NCBI GenBank assembly: GCA_052034005.1
Contig: JBPOJB010000005.1
Span: 19,946-83,945, forward strand
DNA from: JAAYDI01 sp052034005
GTDB taxonomy: Bacteria > Planctomycetota > Planctomycetia > Pirellulales > Pirellulaceae
Direction: 5' to 3'
Length of the DNA stretch: 64,000 bases
This document shows, piece after piece, positions 8,881 to 16,118 of the stretch (position 1 is its first letter; each line of letters opens with the position of its first letter). The notes beneath the pieces are model-generated. The model searched no databases, had not been told where the DNA came from, and saw nothing but the letters and a program-made list of their open reading frames with translations. Made by a program: the position numbers and the translations under genes.

Positions 8881-10353
8881 TCAGACGCCGCCGATGCGTA
8901 CGACGATGGAGCGGGAAAACGCAGGCAACCGCACCGTACCAGCTTCGAGTGCCGCGTCCGACCAGTCCTTTTTCCAGGGATCGTAGATGCGCACGCGGCG
9001 TGCGGCCGGCGGCACCACGTCCCGTACAGTGAGCGTAATTCCCTCCAGTTCTTCCGGACTGCGCCCCTGCTCAAGCTCTGCCTTCCATGTGTTTTCCACG
9101 TCCCGGCACCAGAGCAGTGTGGTCTGTTTGCCGTGGAGCGCGTACACGCGCAGCCGTGGGTGCGGGATCATGAGCGGCTGGAAAGCTTCAGCCGGCGGAT
9201 CGATTCCTTGCACCGTTTCCCCGAACGCGCGGAACTGGTGCCACAGGTTGTTCTTGTCGACGTATTCCGACCAGTGCCAGCACTGCCCTGCCCCGGCAGC
9301 CCCCGCAAAGAACGGCGCAAAGAGCACATCGTGCAGGATAATCCCGTGTCGATCCTGTGCATACAGCTTGAACGGCCCGGTGTGCTGCGGTTCGACCGCA
9401 CCGCTTTCGGCCAGCAGGATCGGCTTCGTGGTACCCATCGCGATCAGTTGGGCGATGGCGTCAGCGGCCAGCACGTCAACCGGACCATGACAGACCTGCA
9501 GCCGCGCCCCCAGGTCAAGGTAGCGGTGCACCTGGGCAACGTCGTTGTGCGGCATGTGGCAGAGACGCTGATACGGCTCGAACGCCCAGTCGCTGTCGAA
9601 ACTGCCCAGGCTCTGCAGCGTCAGGTTCCGCGGAAACAGCCGCTTCAGCTCGGGCAGCATCGCTTCACTCCAGGCCAGGTAGTCGCCCCCGCGGACCGCG
9701 TTGATTTCGTTCCACAGTTCCCAGCCGAAGATCACCGGCTGGTCGCCGAACCGCTGCTGGAGCCAGGCCAGCTTCTGCCGGAACTGGGCGCGACTCTGGT
9801 CGTTGGACAGCCAGTCGGGCATGTCGCGGGCCGTCCCGCCGCGCGACACATGATGGATCACCTGGCTGGCCCAGCGCTGGCGCACGTTGTTCGGGTCGAT
9901 CTCGCGGAAGTGCTCGATGGTCAGCTTCACCCGGATGCCATAGTGCCGCGCCAGGTCCAGCAGCGCGTCGACCCGCTGAGCCCGCTGCTCGTCAAACACG
10001 CCGGCCGCTTCATGCTCGAGGTTCCAGAAGCTGCCGCTCAGCCAGATGCGGATGTAATTCCCCTGGTTGGCAGCCAGCGCCTTCAGCCACCGCTCCATCT
10101 CCGCCAGGCCCGCTGCGGTCGAGTCGTTGCGCATAGGGTGGATGACGTTCAGCCCGTTGGGGATGTACGGCGTGCCGTCCGAGAGTTCCAGGTAGCGCGG
10201 GTCGCGCGGGCTGACCCGTACATACTGCGTCAGCGGGTCGTTCTGGGATGCCGGGTTCAAGTCGGACGCGGCCGCCCAGCCGGTCACCAGGCCGGCTACC
10301 ACGAACACACTTGCCCGCAACAGCTGCGAGGGTTGCAGAGTGAAATGCATCAT
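8881..10353 (-). CDS. Secreted GH5-like glycoside hydrolase
   Basis: A 490-residue exported protein. The start is one of two adjacent ATGs (10353 or 10350) with GGGAG upstream, and the signal peptide ends near AAAS. The TIM barrel shows clan GH-A features: GWELWNEIN, whose Asn-Glu pair holds the acid/base near residue 212, and ILLAESG, whose Glu suits the nucleophile near residue 313. The N-terminal strand GLNVIHPMRND and the WLSGSFWN segment suit a GH5/mannanase-type barrel. The last 90 residues form a small beta domain. The gap to the ThuA-DUF1080 gene is 72 bases on the same strand, so joint expression is likely. The substrate is not identifiable. Confidence 0.78.
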   Translation of the reverse strand: MMHFTLQPSQLLRASVFVVAGLVTGWAAASDLNPASQNDPLTQYVRVSPRDPRYLELSDGTPYIPNGLNVIHPMRNDSTAAGLAEMERWLKALAANQGNYIRIWLSGSFWNLEHEAAGVFDEQRAQRVDALLDLARHYGIRVKLTIEHFREIDPNNVRQRWASQVIHHVSRGGTARDMPDWLSNDQSRAQFRQKLAWLQQRFGDQPVIFGWELWNEINAVRGGDYLAWSEAMLPELKRLFPRNLTLQSLGSFDSDWAFEPYQRLCHMPHNDVAQVHRYLDLGARLQVCHGPVDVLAADAIAQLIAMGTTKPILLAESGAVEPQHTGPFKLYAQDRHGIILHDVLFAPFFAGAAGAGQCWHWSEYVDKNNLWHQFRAFGETVQGIDPPAEAFQPLMIPHPRLRVYALHGKQTTLLWCRDVENTWKAELEQGRSPEELEGITLTVRDVVPPAARRVRIYDPWKKDWSDAALEAGTVRLPAFSRSIVVRIGGV

Positions 10354-10706
10354 GAACGGCTCCCTATGTCACAGGTTACCTGCCGCCTCGTCCCGTTGCA
10401 CATAACTCTCAAGTAGGCGCCCTCGTCCCTCTCGGATGGGCAACCGCTGTCCGCCGAGGTTTTTCTTTGGAGTTTTTGGAGTTTTTGGAGCTGGAGAGGG
10501 AACTTTGGGGACGCTGGTGGTTGATACTATATTGAAAACCATTTCTGATACATGAGCAATCAGATGTGCACTGCGGCCGTAAGGAGGACGCGGCGGTGGC
10601 GCGTACCTGCCGCCGACGGTGGTGGCGGTGCAGAGAACAGATCAAAGCGACGCGCGAGGCGGTCGCGTGCTGAGCGCGCCGGAGAGAGAGAAGAGAGGGG
10701 ACTTCC
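10354..10706. other. Divergent intergenic region with a 9-bp tandem repeat
   Basis: A 353-base gap between divergently transcribed genes, so both promoters should lie here. Visible features are three tandem copies of GGAGTTTTT-like sequence near 10463-10495 and a TATATT element near 10530 that could be the -10 box of the plus-strand oxidoreductase gene, with only a poor -35 match (TTGGGG) 17 bases upstream. No gene is seen. Confidence 0.4.
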
Positions 10707-12158
10707 ATGGTGGATCCAAACACGAGTCGCGACGGGCACAGCCCGCGGCGTGGGGGGGGTGTGACACGGCGGCGGTTTCTGGGCACGGCGGCGGCGGCCG
10801 GCACGTTGCTGCTGGCGCCGAGCTCGGCCCGCGGTTACGCGGCCAACGAGCAGTTGCAGGTGGCCGTGGTCGGCGTAGGGGGGCGCGGCTCGGACTTCGT
10901 GCCGGACCGGGGGTGGTCGTCGGTGCGCGAGCAGATGGGTGGCCGCATTGCCGCGCTGTGCGATGTCAACCAGCAGAAGGCCGCCAAAGCCTTCCAGCTC
11001 CATCCGGACGCCCCGAAGTTCGCAGACTACCGCGAGATGATCGACCAGATGGGCAACAAGCTCGACGCCCTGATCGTGGCAACGCCCGATCACAACCATG
11101 CGCCGGCATCAGCCTATGCTTTGCGCGCGGGGTTGCATGTGTTTTGCGAGAAGGGTTTGACCCGCACCATCCAGGAGTCGCGCACCCTGGCGGGATTGGC
11201 ATTTGAGAAGAAGCTTGCCACACAGATGGGCAATCAGGCCGGCTACAACGAGCGGGTGATCGAAAACGTGTGGGCGGGGAGGATCGGCCAGATCCAGACG
11301 ATCCATATGTGGGGCGGAGAGGGCACCGGCCGAAAGGATCTGCCGTCGGGGACACCTGAAGTGCCGAGCTACCTCAACTGGGACCTGTGGCTGGGCCCGG
11401 CCGCCGATCGGCCGTACCATCCGGAATGGCTGAACCACAGCATGTGGCGGGATTTCTCGTGCGGGCATCCGGGCTGGTGGGGCGCGCACCTCTGGGCCAC
11501 GCTTTACAAAGCGATGAAGTTCGACACCCTGTGGCCCATCAACCAGCAGCCGCCCGTGGCGGGCGCCACGACGATCAAGGTCACCGCCGAATGCTGCAAG
11601 GTGTGCGAGTTCGCCTTCCCACGCGCTAGTATCGTCCATTGGGACATGCCGGCCCGGCTGGACATGGGGCCCATTCGTATCAGCTGGTATGCCGGCGGGG
11701 GAGAAGTCGAGGGGCGCCGCCGCGCTTACCTCCGCGAACTGTTCGCTGCGCATCCGCAATGGGGCAACGTGGAGGATGAACGGTGGGGCAGTTGGACGGG
11801 CAACCTGTGGGTGGGCACCGAGGGATGTATGTATACGTTCGGGCATGGTGACGCGACGTTCGCCATGTTCCCGGAAGAGAAATTCAAGGACGTACCGCCC
11901 CCGCCGCCGTCACTGCCGCGCCCACTGCCCGGCCGGTTCCTGCGCGGCTGGCTCGACGGCATTCGGGAGGGGACGACTCCCATGAGCTGTTTCAACACGT
12001 TCGCCGGACCGTTCACCGAGTGGTACCTGCTGGCCAACATCGCGACGCTCTTTCCCGACGAGACGCTCGAATTCGATCCGGTGGCGTGTCGGATCACCAA
12101 CAACGAGGCGGCCGATCGGAAAATCCAGCCTTCCTACCGCGAAGGCTGGACGCTTTGA
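10707..12158 (+). CDS. Tat-exported Gfo/Idh/MocA family oxidoreductase
   Basis: A 483-residue NAD(P)-dependent sugar oxidoreductase. The N-terminus carries a twin-arginine signal (TRRRFLGTAAAAG), so the enzyme is exported folded with its cofactor. The Rossmann fold starts at VAVVGVGGRG (about residue 51). The usual motif for cofactor and substrate is ATPDHNHAPAS, followed by VFCEKGLTRT, the family's Glu-Lys signature with the catalytic Lys. The C-terminal alpha/beta domain is normal length. A GAGAGGGG purine run precedes ATG 10707. It lies divergent from the GH5/ThuA-DUF1080 pair. ThuA- and DUF1080-type proteins are known partners in 3-keto-sugar chemistry, so a shared pathway is a fair inference. 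Confidence 0.88.
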   Translation: MVDPNTSRDGHSPRRGGGVTRRRFLGTAAAAGTLLLAPSSARGYAANEQLQVAVVGVGGRGSDFVPDRGWSSVREQMGGRIAALCDVNQQKAAKAFQLHPDAPKFADYREMIDQMGNKLDALIVATPDHNHAPASAYALRAGLHVFCEKGLTRTIQESRTLAGLAFEKKLATQMGNQAGYNERVIENVWAGRIGQIQTIHMWGGEGTGRKDLPSGTPEVPSYLNWDLWLGPAADRPYHPEWLNHSMWRDFSCGHPGWWGAHLWATLYKAMKFDTLWPINQQPPVAGATTIKVTAECCKVCEFAFPRASIVHWDMPARLDMGPIRISWYAGGGEVEGRRRAYLRELFAAHPQWGNVEDERWGSWTGNLWVGTEGCMYTFGHGDATFAMFPEEKFKDVPPPPPSLPRPLPGRFLRGWLDGIREGTTPMSCFNTFAGPFTEWYLLANIATLFPDETLEFDPVACRITNNEAADRKIQPSYREGWTL

Positions 12159-12234
12159 CGGGACCGGGGTGGGCGGCAGGGCGGCCGCGTGCCGAGCCGG
12201 TACATGGGGGCGTTCAACAGGAGAAGCGACGGAC

Positions 12235-13605
12235 GTGAGAACGGGCGAATCGGGGAGAAGGTCGGGTTTCAGCTGCGGCCTGGCGGCCGCCGTGTGTGTC
12301 TTCCTCGCGCTGCGGGCGGGTTCCCTGCAGGCGACTTCGCCGTCGCCACAGGACTCCGCCGCGGGCCTGCCTGCGGCGCCCAGCGGCGCGGCGGATCCCG
12401 ACACGATCAATGCCGTGGTCCAGCGGGTCGACGGGTTGGCGGGCCGCGTCCGGTACGATGGCGCGAAGGTGGTGGGTATCGAAGCGCGGAAGTACCCGGC
12501 CGACGACGAGGATGTCCGGGCTTTCGCCGCGCTGACGGATCTCGAAGACCTCGCGCTCCAGGGCTTGGCCGTGACCGATGCGGCTATCTCTCACCTGGCG
12601 CACCTGCCGAAGCTGCGCCGCCTGTCGCTCGAGGGCACGAGCATCACGGACGACGGAGTGGCACAGCTTGCACAGCTTCGTGGCCTCCAGCGGTTGAATC
12701 TCAGCGGCGCGACGGCTCTGACCGGTCACACCGTCGCGCATCTCGCCGGGCTGCCCGAATTGCAGCATCTCGAGCTGCGCGACACCAGCCTGGATGACGC
12801 GGCCTTGGAGCAGCTTAAGTCGCTCGGCGGCATCCGGCTTCTCGATCTGCGCGGCTGCGAGCAGATCACCGACGCCGGCCTGGCGCATCTGGGCGGCCTC
12901 TCGAGCCTCGTTGCGCTGAGGCTGCGCAGCCCGGCCATCGGCGACGCTGGACTCGCCGGGCTTGCCGGCCTGCACAAGCTGACCGAGCTCTATATCGAGG
13001 GCCCGGCCGCCGTGACGGACGAGGGGCTGAAGGTGCTCGCCAACTTCCCCAACCTGACCAGCCTGCGGATCACGCATTGCCAGGCTGTCAGTGACGGCGG
13101 CTTCGCGCCGCTGGCGAACATGCCGAGACTGCGCCTGCTCTTCCTGCGCGGCACCCCGGTCACCGGCGCCCTGGCCCAGCACCTGAAGGGGTGTACCAAC
13201 CTGCAGCGGCTCGATCTGAACGAAACGCGGGTGGACGACACGGCCCTGACCTGCTTGCGCGCTATGCAGCACCTCGAATGGCTCAGCCTCAGGCAGACCA
13301 GCGTGACCGATGCCGGGATGCCGCACCTTGCCGCCCTGCCCGAGTTGAAGTTCCTGCAGGTGGCTGAGACAGCTGTGGGCGATCCCGGCCTGGCGGAGAT
13401 CGCCAGGATCGGGAGTCTCGAGGAATTGGACTTGGAACTGCTGCACATCAGTGACACAGGGCTGGCATACCTTCACCGCCTCCGGAACCTCAAACGGCTC
13501 AACATTGCCCGAGTGACGGTATCGGATGACGCGGTCGCGGCGTTGCAGGCGGCCATCCCCGGGCTGTTGGTCCTGCGTTGGCGCGTCCCCGGCGGCCTGC
13601 CGTGA
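12235..13605 (+). CDS. Exported leucine-rich-repeat protein
   Basis: A 456-residue protein. GTG 12235 is preferred over the ATG at 12169 because AGGAGA lies 10 bases upstream and the signal peptide then sits at the N-terminus (LAAAVCVFLALRAGSLQA). Residues about 70-440 contain roughly 13-15 leucine-rich repeats of 23-25 residues of the cysteine-containing/RI type, with the pattern 'L..L.L..T.ITD.GL..L..L..L'. The repeats are intact without frameshifts. Such proteins are abundant in planctomycetes and act as binding scaffolds, but the ligand cannot be told from sequence. It follows the oxidoreductase gene by 76 bases on the same strand and could be cotranscribed. Confidence 0.82.
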   Translation: MRTGESGRRSGFSCGLAAAVCVFLALRAGSLQATSPSPQDSAAGLPAAPSGAADPDTINAVVQRVDGLAGRVRYDGAKVVGIEARKYPADDEDVRAFAALTDLEDLALQGLAVTDAAISHLAHLPKLRRLSLEGTSITDDGVAQLAQLRGLQRLNLSGATALTGHTVAHLAGLPELQHLELRDTSLDDAALEQLKSLGGIRLLDLRGCEQITDAGLAHLGGLSSLVALRLRSPAIGDAGLAGLAGLHKLTELYIEGPAAVTDEGLKVLANFPNLTSLRITHCQAVSDGGFAPLANMPRLRLLFLRGTPVTGALAQHLKGCTNLQRLDLNETRVDDTALTCLRAMQHLEWLSLRQTSVTDAGMPHLAALPELKFLQVAETAVGDPGLAEIARIGSLEELDLELLHISDTGLAYLHRLRNLKRLNIARVTVSDDAVAALQAAIPGLLVLRWRVPGGLP

Positions 13606-13818
13606 ATGAGGAAGCACGAATGACGAGCCGGACGTTCGTACGAGCGTTATCCTCGGTTGACCGCCTGAGCTCTTCGAACTTCGGGCTTCGTCATTCCTTC
13701 GTGCTTGGGTATTTCGTGCTTCGTCATTCTCATCCATGATGGCCGAATCGCGCACGGTCATTTACCAAAACAGGACAGGCGAAGTCTTCCCCGATTATCA
13801 CCACCCCGGCTTCCGACG
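13606..13818. repeat. Intergenic repeat block with an inverted-repeat arm and a 37-bp dispersed motif
   Basis: After the LRR gene comes a run of imperfect copies of 'cttcgtcattc.ttcgtgctt'. Bases 13716-13763 then match, perfectly and in inverted orientation, 18331-18378 (48 bp). Bases 13771-13807 match 40414-40450 at 35 of 37 positions in direct orientation. The block looks like non-coding repetitive DNA, comparable to REP/MITE elements. Confidence 0.8.
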
Positions 13819-14040
13819 CTACACCACTTCCTGCATGGGTCTCACTTTGGGAGGAGGCAGCGCGCGGCCTTGAGACTCGAAGTAGGCGATCACGTCTTCG
13901 ACCACTTCACACAGCTCTGCGTACACTGTCTTCGGGTCATCCCCGTGAATTCCCGTGATCAAATCGGGACACTTGCCGATGTACGTCCCGTCCTCGTCGC
14001 TCCATTCGACCCATTTGTGATATTGGTCACTTTTCTTCAT
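13819..14040 (-). CDS. hicB: HicB-like antitoxin
   Basis: A 73-residue protein with the HicB fold: WVEWSDEDGTYIGKCPDLITGIHGDD is the RNase H-like N-terminal sheet that covers the HicA toxin, and VYAELCEVVEDVIAYFES is the following helix. The DNA-binding C-terminus is very short (ALPPPKVRP), as in small HicB variants. ATG 14040 overlaps the stop of the hicA frame by four bases (ATGA), the usual translationally coupled toxin-antitoxin order. Its toxin partner carries an internal stop codon, so this is probably an antitoxin that has outlived its toxin. It would bind HicA and repress the operon promoter. Confidence 0.82.
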   Translation of the reverse strand: MKKSDQYHKWVEWSDEDGTYIGKCPDLITGIHGDDPKTVYAELCEVVEDVIAYFESQGRALPPPKVRPMQEVV

Positions 14041-14237
14041 TTCTGGACCTCTTCGATGGCTCGACGGACCTGCCGCTCCTGATAGGGCTCTGCGTCATCA
14101 CCACGCTGGCCGCTCAGCGTCACGATGCCGCGATACCGGAGATGCACGAGCTTGCGGTGAGAACCCTTGCCTCCCGGAATCTCGTTGAATCCGGCTGCTT
14201 ACAAATCCTCAAGCAATTCTCGAATCTTTCGAGGCAC
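14037..14237 (-). pseudogene. hicA: hicA toxin gene with an internal TAA
   Basis: Reading from GTG 14237 the frame gives PRKIRELLEDL, then TAA at 14201-14199 (codon 13), then AAGFNEIPGGKGSHRKLVH and VTLSGQRGDDAEPYQERQV up to a TGA that overlaps the hicB start by four bases. Both parts match HicA mRNA interferases. The KGSHRK box carries the catalytic histidine, and the family usually continues 'EDLEAAGF' across the stop. A single G-to-T change of a GAA codon would explain the TAA. There is no other lesion in the 66 codons, so the loss looks recent. A start downstream of the stop would lack the first helix. Confidence 0.8.
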
Positions 14238-14689
14238 CGGGCCACGTGCTTGTTGTCCGCGCAGACGGTTTCGGAAGTCAACAGTTGAACCACGAACGGT
14301 TGTCCCGAACGAGGCATCCCGAATGGAGCAGCCTGGGAACAGGCCAAACGTCGCACTGGGTCATCCCACCCGAAACCCACGGGGAATTATTGACACAAGA
14401 TCTTGTGCGTCAAGAACAAGAGGTACGAAATACGATCGGTCAGCGCGCGGGGAACCTAGGCAGCGAGAAGCAGACACTCTGGTGTCGGCTGGCTTTTTCC
14501 CGGCGAGGCCTCAACTGCGTCGCTTGAAACCGCTCAGGGCATGGCTTGCCCCCGGGCTTCCATACTCCCCACTTGCTCGCGCCGACTCCCGGGGCTTCTA
14601 ATGATCAGGATCGTGGATTGACGGTGGAGGACGTGAGGGGTCGGGTCAATGCGTGCGGGCTTTCTTTTGCCGGTGGGGAGTACATTGAA
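14238..14689. other. Intergenic stretch between hicA and the TIM-barrel gene
   Basis: Apart from the candidate hicAB promoter and palindrome at 14386-14413, this 452-base gap holds a short AGAAGCAGACACTCT sequence at about 14466, which recurs near 19010 and, less exactly, near 23622 beside G-run palindromes. It also contains the ribosome site of the next gene. I see no further gene. Confidence 0.4.
14386..14413 (-). promoter_or_regulatory. Candidate hicAB promoter with a palindromic operator in its spacer
   Basis: On the minus strand TTGACG (14413-14408) and AATAAT (14391-14386) are 16 bases apart, both 5 of 6 matches to sigma70 boxes. The spacer contains the perfect 14-base palindrome CACAAGATCTTGTG (14394-14407), flanked by TTGA and TCAA arms. 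A repressor there would block the promoter. It points towards hicA, about 150 bases away, which is a long leader, so assignment to hicAB is an inference. Confidence 0.5.
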
Positions 14690-16021
14690 ATGAAACAGTT
14701 GCTGAGTTGTTTCCTGCTGTCCTTCGCGATCGGGCTTCTGGCCTCCAACTCGTTCGCCGGCGAGGACGCGCCAGCTGTGGCTCCGGCCATTGAGCCGCTT
14801 GAGCTTTCGCCGGACCTGTTCCCCATCCTGCCATGGGATGTCCTGCATGGTTGGAAGCCGCCGTTTCGCAACCCGAAGCATGGCTTGGAGAGCATCGCCG
14901 GCTGCAATTTCACCTTGGCGGGCTTCGTCGCGCCGGGAGACTTGCCGCTGTGCGAGAAGCTGGGCTTGGCGGCCATCATGGCGCCCACCAAAGGCGGTGA
15001 CGAACCGTGGTTCGGCAAGTGGCGCGACATGACGGACGAGGAGATCGACCAGACGGTGAAACAGATGGTCGAAGCGGCCGGGGACAACCCGGCAGTCCTC
15101 GGCTACTTCATCATGGATGAACCGGGCGCCCCCGCCTTTCCGGCCCTGGCCAAAGCGGTGGCGGCGGTGAAGAAATACGCGCCCGGCAAGCTCGCCTACA
15201 TCAATCTGTTCCCCAGCTATGCGACGGTGGGAGCGCCGGACAAATCGCAGCTCGGAACGGCCAGCTATACCGAGTACCTGGAGCGGTTCGTCCACGAGGT
15301 CCAGCCGCAGATCATCAGCTACGACAACTATATGGTGCAGTATTCCGACGATCTCGTGGATGCTCGGAGGGCAGCCGTCTATTACGCCGACCTGTTGGAG
15401 ATCCGCAGGGTTTCACAAAAGTACGGACTGCCCTTCTGGAACATCGTCTCCTGCAACCAGATCCGCCCGGAGACCACCATTCCTTCACCTGCCAACCTGG
15501 CATTTCAGGCGTATACGACGTTGGCGGCCGGCGGGCGAGGCGTGTCGTGGTACAGGTACTACCAAGACGGATACGCCTACGCCCCGGTTGACGATGCAGG
15601 CGAAAAGACGCTGACTTGGCAGTACCTTCGCGCCGTCAACCACCAGCTACGGGTGCTGGGACCGATGATGAACCGGTTGACTTCCACGGGAGTCTTCTTC
15701 ACATCACCGCCGCCGGTCGCCAACCTGCCGCTGTTGCCGGGCACCGTCGTCAAGCAGGTCGTGTCGACCGTGTCACCCCGCGGACTGTCCGACGCCCAAC
15801 CGCCGATCATGGTGGGCGAGTTCCGGGATGCACAGGGGCGCGACTGGGCGATGCTCGTGAACCTGAGCCTGGACAGGTCGACCAACATCCGGCTGTCCAC
15901 GGTCAACTCGTATGGGAAAACCACAGCAATCTCCGCAGAGGACGGGCGGTTCGTGCCGTGGGACGAACAGAGGGGGCATTGGCTGCCGGCTGGACACGGG
16001 GTGCTGGTCAGGTTCGAGTAG
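14690..16021 (+). CDS. Secreted TIM-barrel glycoside-hydrolase-like protein
   Basis: A 443-residue exported protein. ATG 14690 is chosen because GGGGAG stands about 9 bases before it and it opens directly into a signal peptide (LLSCFLLSFAIGLLASNSFA). The mature part is a TIM barrel: GYFIMDEPGAPAF near residue 140 places an acidic Asp-Glu pair at the end of strand 4, and PQIISYDNYMVQ and GLPFWNIVSC mark later strands. A C-terminal beta domain (about 340-443) with WAMLVNLSLDRSTNI is like the sandwich that follows many glycosidase barrels. The family is not certain; the DEP motif occurs in GH42-like and uncharacterised barrels. A paralogous relic lies at 7027-7140. The next gene follows by 97 bases. 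Confidence 0.7.
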   Translation: MKQLLSCFLLSFAIGLLASNSFAGEDAPAVAPAIEPLELSPDLFPILPWDVLHGWKPPFRNPKHGLESIAGCNFTLAGFVAPGDLPLCEKLGLAAIMAPTKGGDEPWFGKWRDMTDEEIDQTVKQMVEAAGDNPAVLGYFIMDEPGAPAFPALAKAVAAVKKYAPGKLAYINLFPSYATVGAPDKSQLGTASYTEYLERFVHEVQPQIISYDNYMVQYSDDLVDARRAAVYYADLLEIRRVSQKYGLPFWNIVSCNQIRPETTIPSPANLAFQAYTTLAAGGRGVSWYRYYQDGYAYAPVDDAGEKTLTWQYLRAVNHQLRVLGPMMNRLTSTGVFFTSPPPVANLPLLPGTVVKQVVSTVSPRGLSDAQPPIMVGEFRDAQGRDWAMLVNLSLDRSTNIRLSTVNSYGKTTAISAEDGRFVPWDEQRGHWLPAGHGVLVRFE

Positions 16022-16118
16022 ACCGCTGCGGTCACCATGACCCGGCACGGAGCTGCCGCCGCGGCGAGTGCTTCGGCTGGACCACAGTCGCCGACGTAAT
16101 CGGCGGGAGGACTCCCTC

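Noticed and set aside
7969..10416. An 815-codon plus-strand frame across the ThuA and GH5-like genes
   Set aside because: It spans two real genes on the other strand and shows no fold pattern. Same GC artefact.
10409..10804. 131-codon minus-strand frame in the divergent gap
   Set aside because: Low-complexity Arg/Ser/Pro translation overlapping the start of the oxidoreductase gene; no supporting features.
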